This document shows positions 5,732 to 6,440 of a stretch of 6,440 nt of DNA, piece by piece. Under the pieces are notes generated by a model. It worked only from the letters and a program-made list of their open reading frames with translations, searched no databases and was not told the origin of the DNA. Positions within the stretch are counted from its first letter, which is position 1; each line of letters opens with the position of its first letter. Origin of the DNA: Burkholderiales bacterium (GTDB taxonomy: Bacteria > Pseudomonadota > Gammaproteobacteria > Burkholderiales > JAEUMW01); contig JAEUMX010000248.1 of the NCBI GenBank assembly GCA_016791285.1, positions 1 to 6,440 of the forward strand. The letters are read 5' to 3'. A program made the position numbers and the translations under genes.

Positions 5732-6352
5732 TTACCTTGCCGCGAGCTTCGCGGCGATCGCCGCGACGTGCTTGCCCTGGAAGCGCGCGATCGCGAGTTC
5801 GTTCTCGCTCGGCTGACGCGAGCCATCCGGCCCCGCGAGCGTCGACGCGCCGTAGGGCGTGCCGCCGGTGACTTCGTTCATCACCATCAGCCGCGGTTCG
5901 GAATACGGGACGCCCACGATCACCATCCCCTGGTGCAGCAGGGTCGTGTGGAAGCTCGTGATGGTCGTCTCCTGTCCTCCGTGCTGCGTCGCCGTGCTGG
6001 TGAACACGCTGCCGACCTTGCCGATCAATGATCCCTTCATCCACAGGCCACCGGTCTGGTCGAGGAAGTTGCGCATCTGCGCGCACATGTTGCCGAAGCG
6101 CGTGGGCGTCCCGAAGATGATGGCATCGGCATCCGCGAGTTGCTCCGGCCGTGCTATCGGTACCTGGGCGAAAGAAGCCCGCGCCGTTTTCGCCCCGCTC
6201 TTCTCGAGCACCTCGTCGGGCACGAGTTCCGGCACCTGATACAGCGAAACCTCGGCACCGTTCACCTCGCGCGCGCCCTCGGCGACCGCCTCGGCGAGTC
6301 GGTGGACATGACCGTACATGCTGTAGAACACAACCTGAATCTTCGTCGCCAT
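5732..6352 (-). CDS. wrbA: NAD(P)H:quinone oxidoreductase WrbA, flavodoxin-like
   Basis: Cytoplasmic tetrameric FMN enzyme that reduces quinones by two electrons and so avoids semiquinone formation. It has 206 residues (E. coli WrbA 198). Flavodoxin-like blocks: [20 protein letters not shown] at 7-26, where SMYGH binds the FMN phosphate; [20 protein letters not shown] at 80-99; [12 protein letters not shown] at 101-112; [12 protein letters not shown] at 119-130, which supplies the His and Gly-Gly near the flavin; and [12 protein letters not shown] at 163-174. All the expected FMN-site segments are present. The ATG at 6352 has AAGGAG 7 nt upstream (6360-6365), a textbook SD; the frame is open to 6385 but without support. 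It begins 36 bp after a pirin-like gene and is followed by an SDR. Pirin, WrbA and DODA or DoxX genes recur together in proteobacteria, often under a LysR regulator; none is visible in this window. Confidence 0.97.
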   Translation of the reverse strand: MATKIQVVFYSMYGHVHRLAEAVAEGAREVNGAEVSLYQVPELVPDEVLEKSGAKTARASFAQVPIARPEQLADADAIIFGTPTRFGNMCAQMRNFLDQTGGLWMKGSLIGKVGSVFTSTATQHGGQETTITSFHTTLLHQGMVIVGVPYSEPRLMVMNEVTGGTPYGASTLAGPDGSRQPSENELAIARFQGKHVAAIAAKLAAR

Positions 6353-6359
6353 CCTGTGT

Positions 6360-6365
6360 CTCCTT
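6360..6365 (-). promoter_or_regulatory. wrbA: Shine-Dalgarno of wrbA
   Basis: Minus strand AAGGAG, 7 nt before the ATG at 6352. It decides the wrbA start against the longer open frame reaching 6385. The 36-bp gap it sits in shows no clear -35/-10 pair, so wrbA is probably read from a promoter further upstream. Confidence 0.65.
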
Positions 6366-6388
6366 TGATTGAACCACTGTCCCAACCG

Positions 6389-6440
6389 TCACGGAAGGTC
6401 GAAAAACAGCACTTGTGACTCCTGCAGCGCGGAGAGATTC
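6389..6440 (-). CDS. Pirin-like (YhhW-type bicupin) protein, C-terminal fragment
   Basis: Partial gene cut by the window edge: 16 codons and a TGA at 6389-6391, reading NLSALQESQVLFFDLP. From memory, E. coli YhhW (a pirin with quercetinase activity) ends in ...ADSDSEVLLFDLPPV, which aligns well with QESQVLFFDLP, including the final FDLP. Pirins are two-cupin, metal-binding proteins of about 230-290 residues; YhhW oxidises the flavonoid quercetin, and pirin genes often neighbour wrbA. The reading frame, the stop 36 bp before wrbA and the same strand as every other gene support a real upstream gene. The match is short, so the call rests on a C-terminal tag plus context. The metal-binding cupin residues lie outside the window and cannot be checked. 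Confidence 0.6.
   Translation of the reverse strand, partial: NLSALQESQVLFFDLP

Noticed and set aside
6353..6388. Promoter directly upstream of wrbA
   Set aside because: The 36-bp gap has no convincing -35/-10 pair, and the adjoining sequence upstream reads as the coding tail of a pirin.
5700..6392. N-terminal extension of the SDR frame by more than 200 residues, suggesting a fusion
   Set aside because: The extension is the out-of-frame reading of wrbA. The SDR fold begins normally at the ATG at 5699 with an upstream AGGAG.
1..6440. Mobile element, CRISPR array, tRNA/rRNA, toxin-antitoxin or defence system
   Set aside because: No transposase or integrase motifs, spaced direct repeats, tRNA-like cloverleaf or nuclease/NTPase domain sets were seen. 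The window is filled by metabolic and envelope genes of uniform composition.

Overview
The window is a stretch of bacterial chromosome that is GC-rich by eye (about 60-65%). It carries one train of ten complete genes plus the tail of an eleventh, all on the minus strand, with no convincing gene on the plus strand. High GC, third-position G/C bias, close spacing and the gene set (pirin, WrbA, SDR, cytochrome b561, two YceI proteins, DedA-rhodanese, DODA-type dioxygenase, DoxX) fit a Proteobacterium, most likely a betaproteobacterium of the Burkholderiales or a relative. That placement is inferred from gene content. No rRNA or other taxonomic marker is present.

In transcription order (high to low coordinates) the layout is: the last 16 codons of a pirin-like bicupin (6440-6389); wrbA, an FMN-dependent quinone reductase (6352-5732); a short-chain dehydrogenase/reductase (5699-4902); a di-heme cytochrome b561 (4889-4296); a first exported YceI-like protein (4290-3715); a second exported YceI protein with a Cys pair (3650-3081); a DedA membrane protein fused to a rhodanese domain (3063-2128); a DODA/LigB-type extradiol dioxygenase (2105-1326); an MliC-like lipoprotein (1295-903); a small YdcZ/DUF606 membrane protein (882-436); and a DoxX membrane protein with a TTG start (425-6). 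Gaps are 5-36 bp except for 64 bp between the two yceI genes. The cytochrome b561 stop overlaps a possible start of the first yceI gene as ATGA. At three junctions the stop codon of one gene is part of the Shine-Dalgarno sequence of the next. Together this suggests one operon, or at most two, entered from beyond the right edge.

Most products have family links to quinones, catechols or polyisoprenoid carriers. Pirin and WrbA are cytoplasmic quinone/flavonoid-linked redox proteins, and the SDR and the DODA-type dioxygenase could handle carbonyl or catechol products. Cytochrome b561 moves electrons from membrane quinols, YceI proteins are periplasmic lipocalin-like binders of polyisoprenoids, DedA proteins are linked to polyprenyl-phosphate translocation, and DoxX proteins are small membrane proteins tied to thiol or quinone redox. 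A plausible joint role is defence against electrophilic or quinone stress at the envelope. Each family is known; the joint role and the joining of the MliC-like and YdcZ-like proteins to it are inference. I see no mobile element, CRISPR array, RNA gene, prophage or defence system. No gap between genes exceeds 64 bp, so there is no long non-coding stretch.
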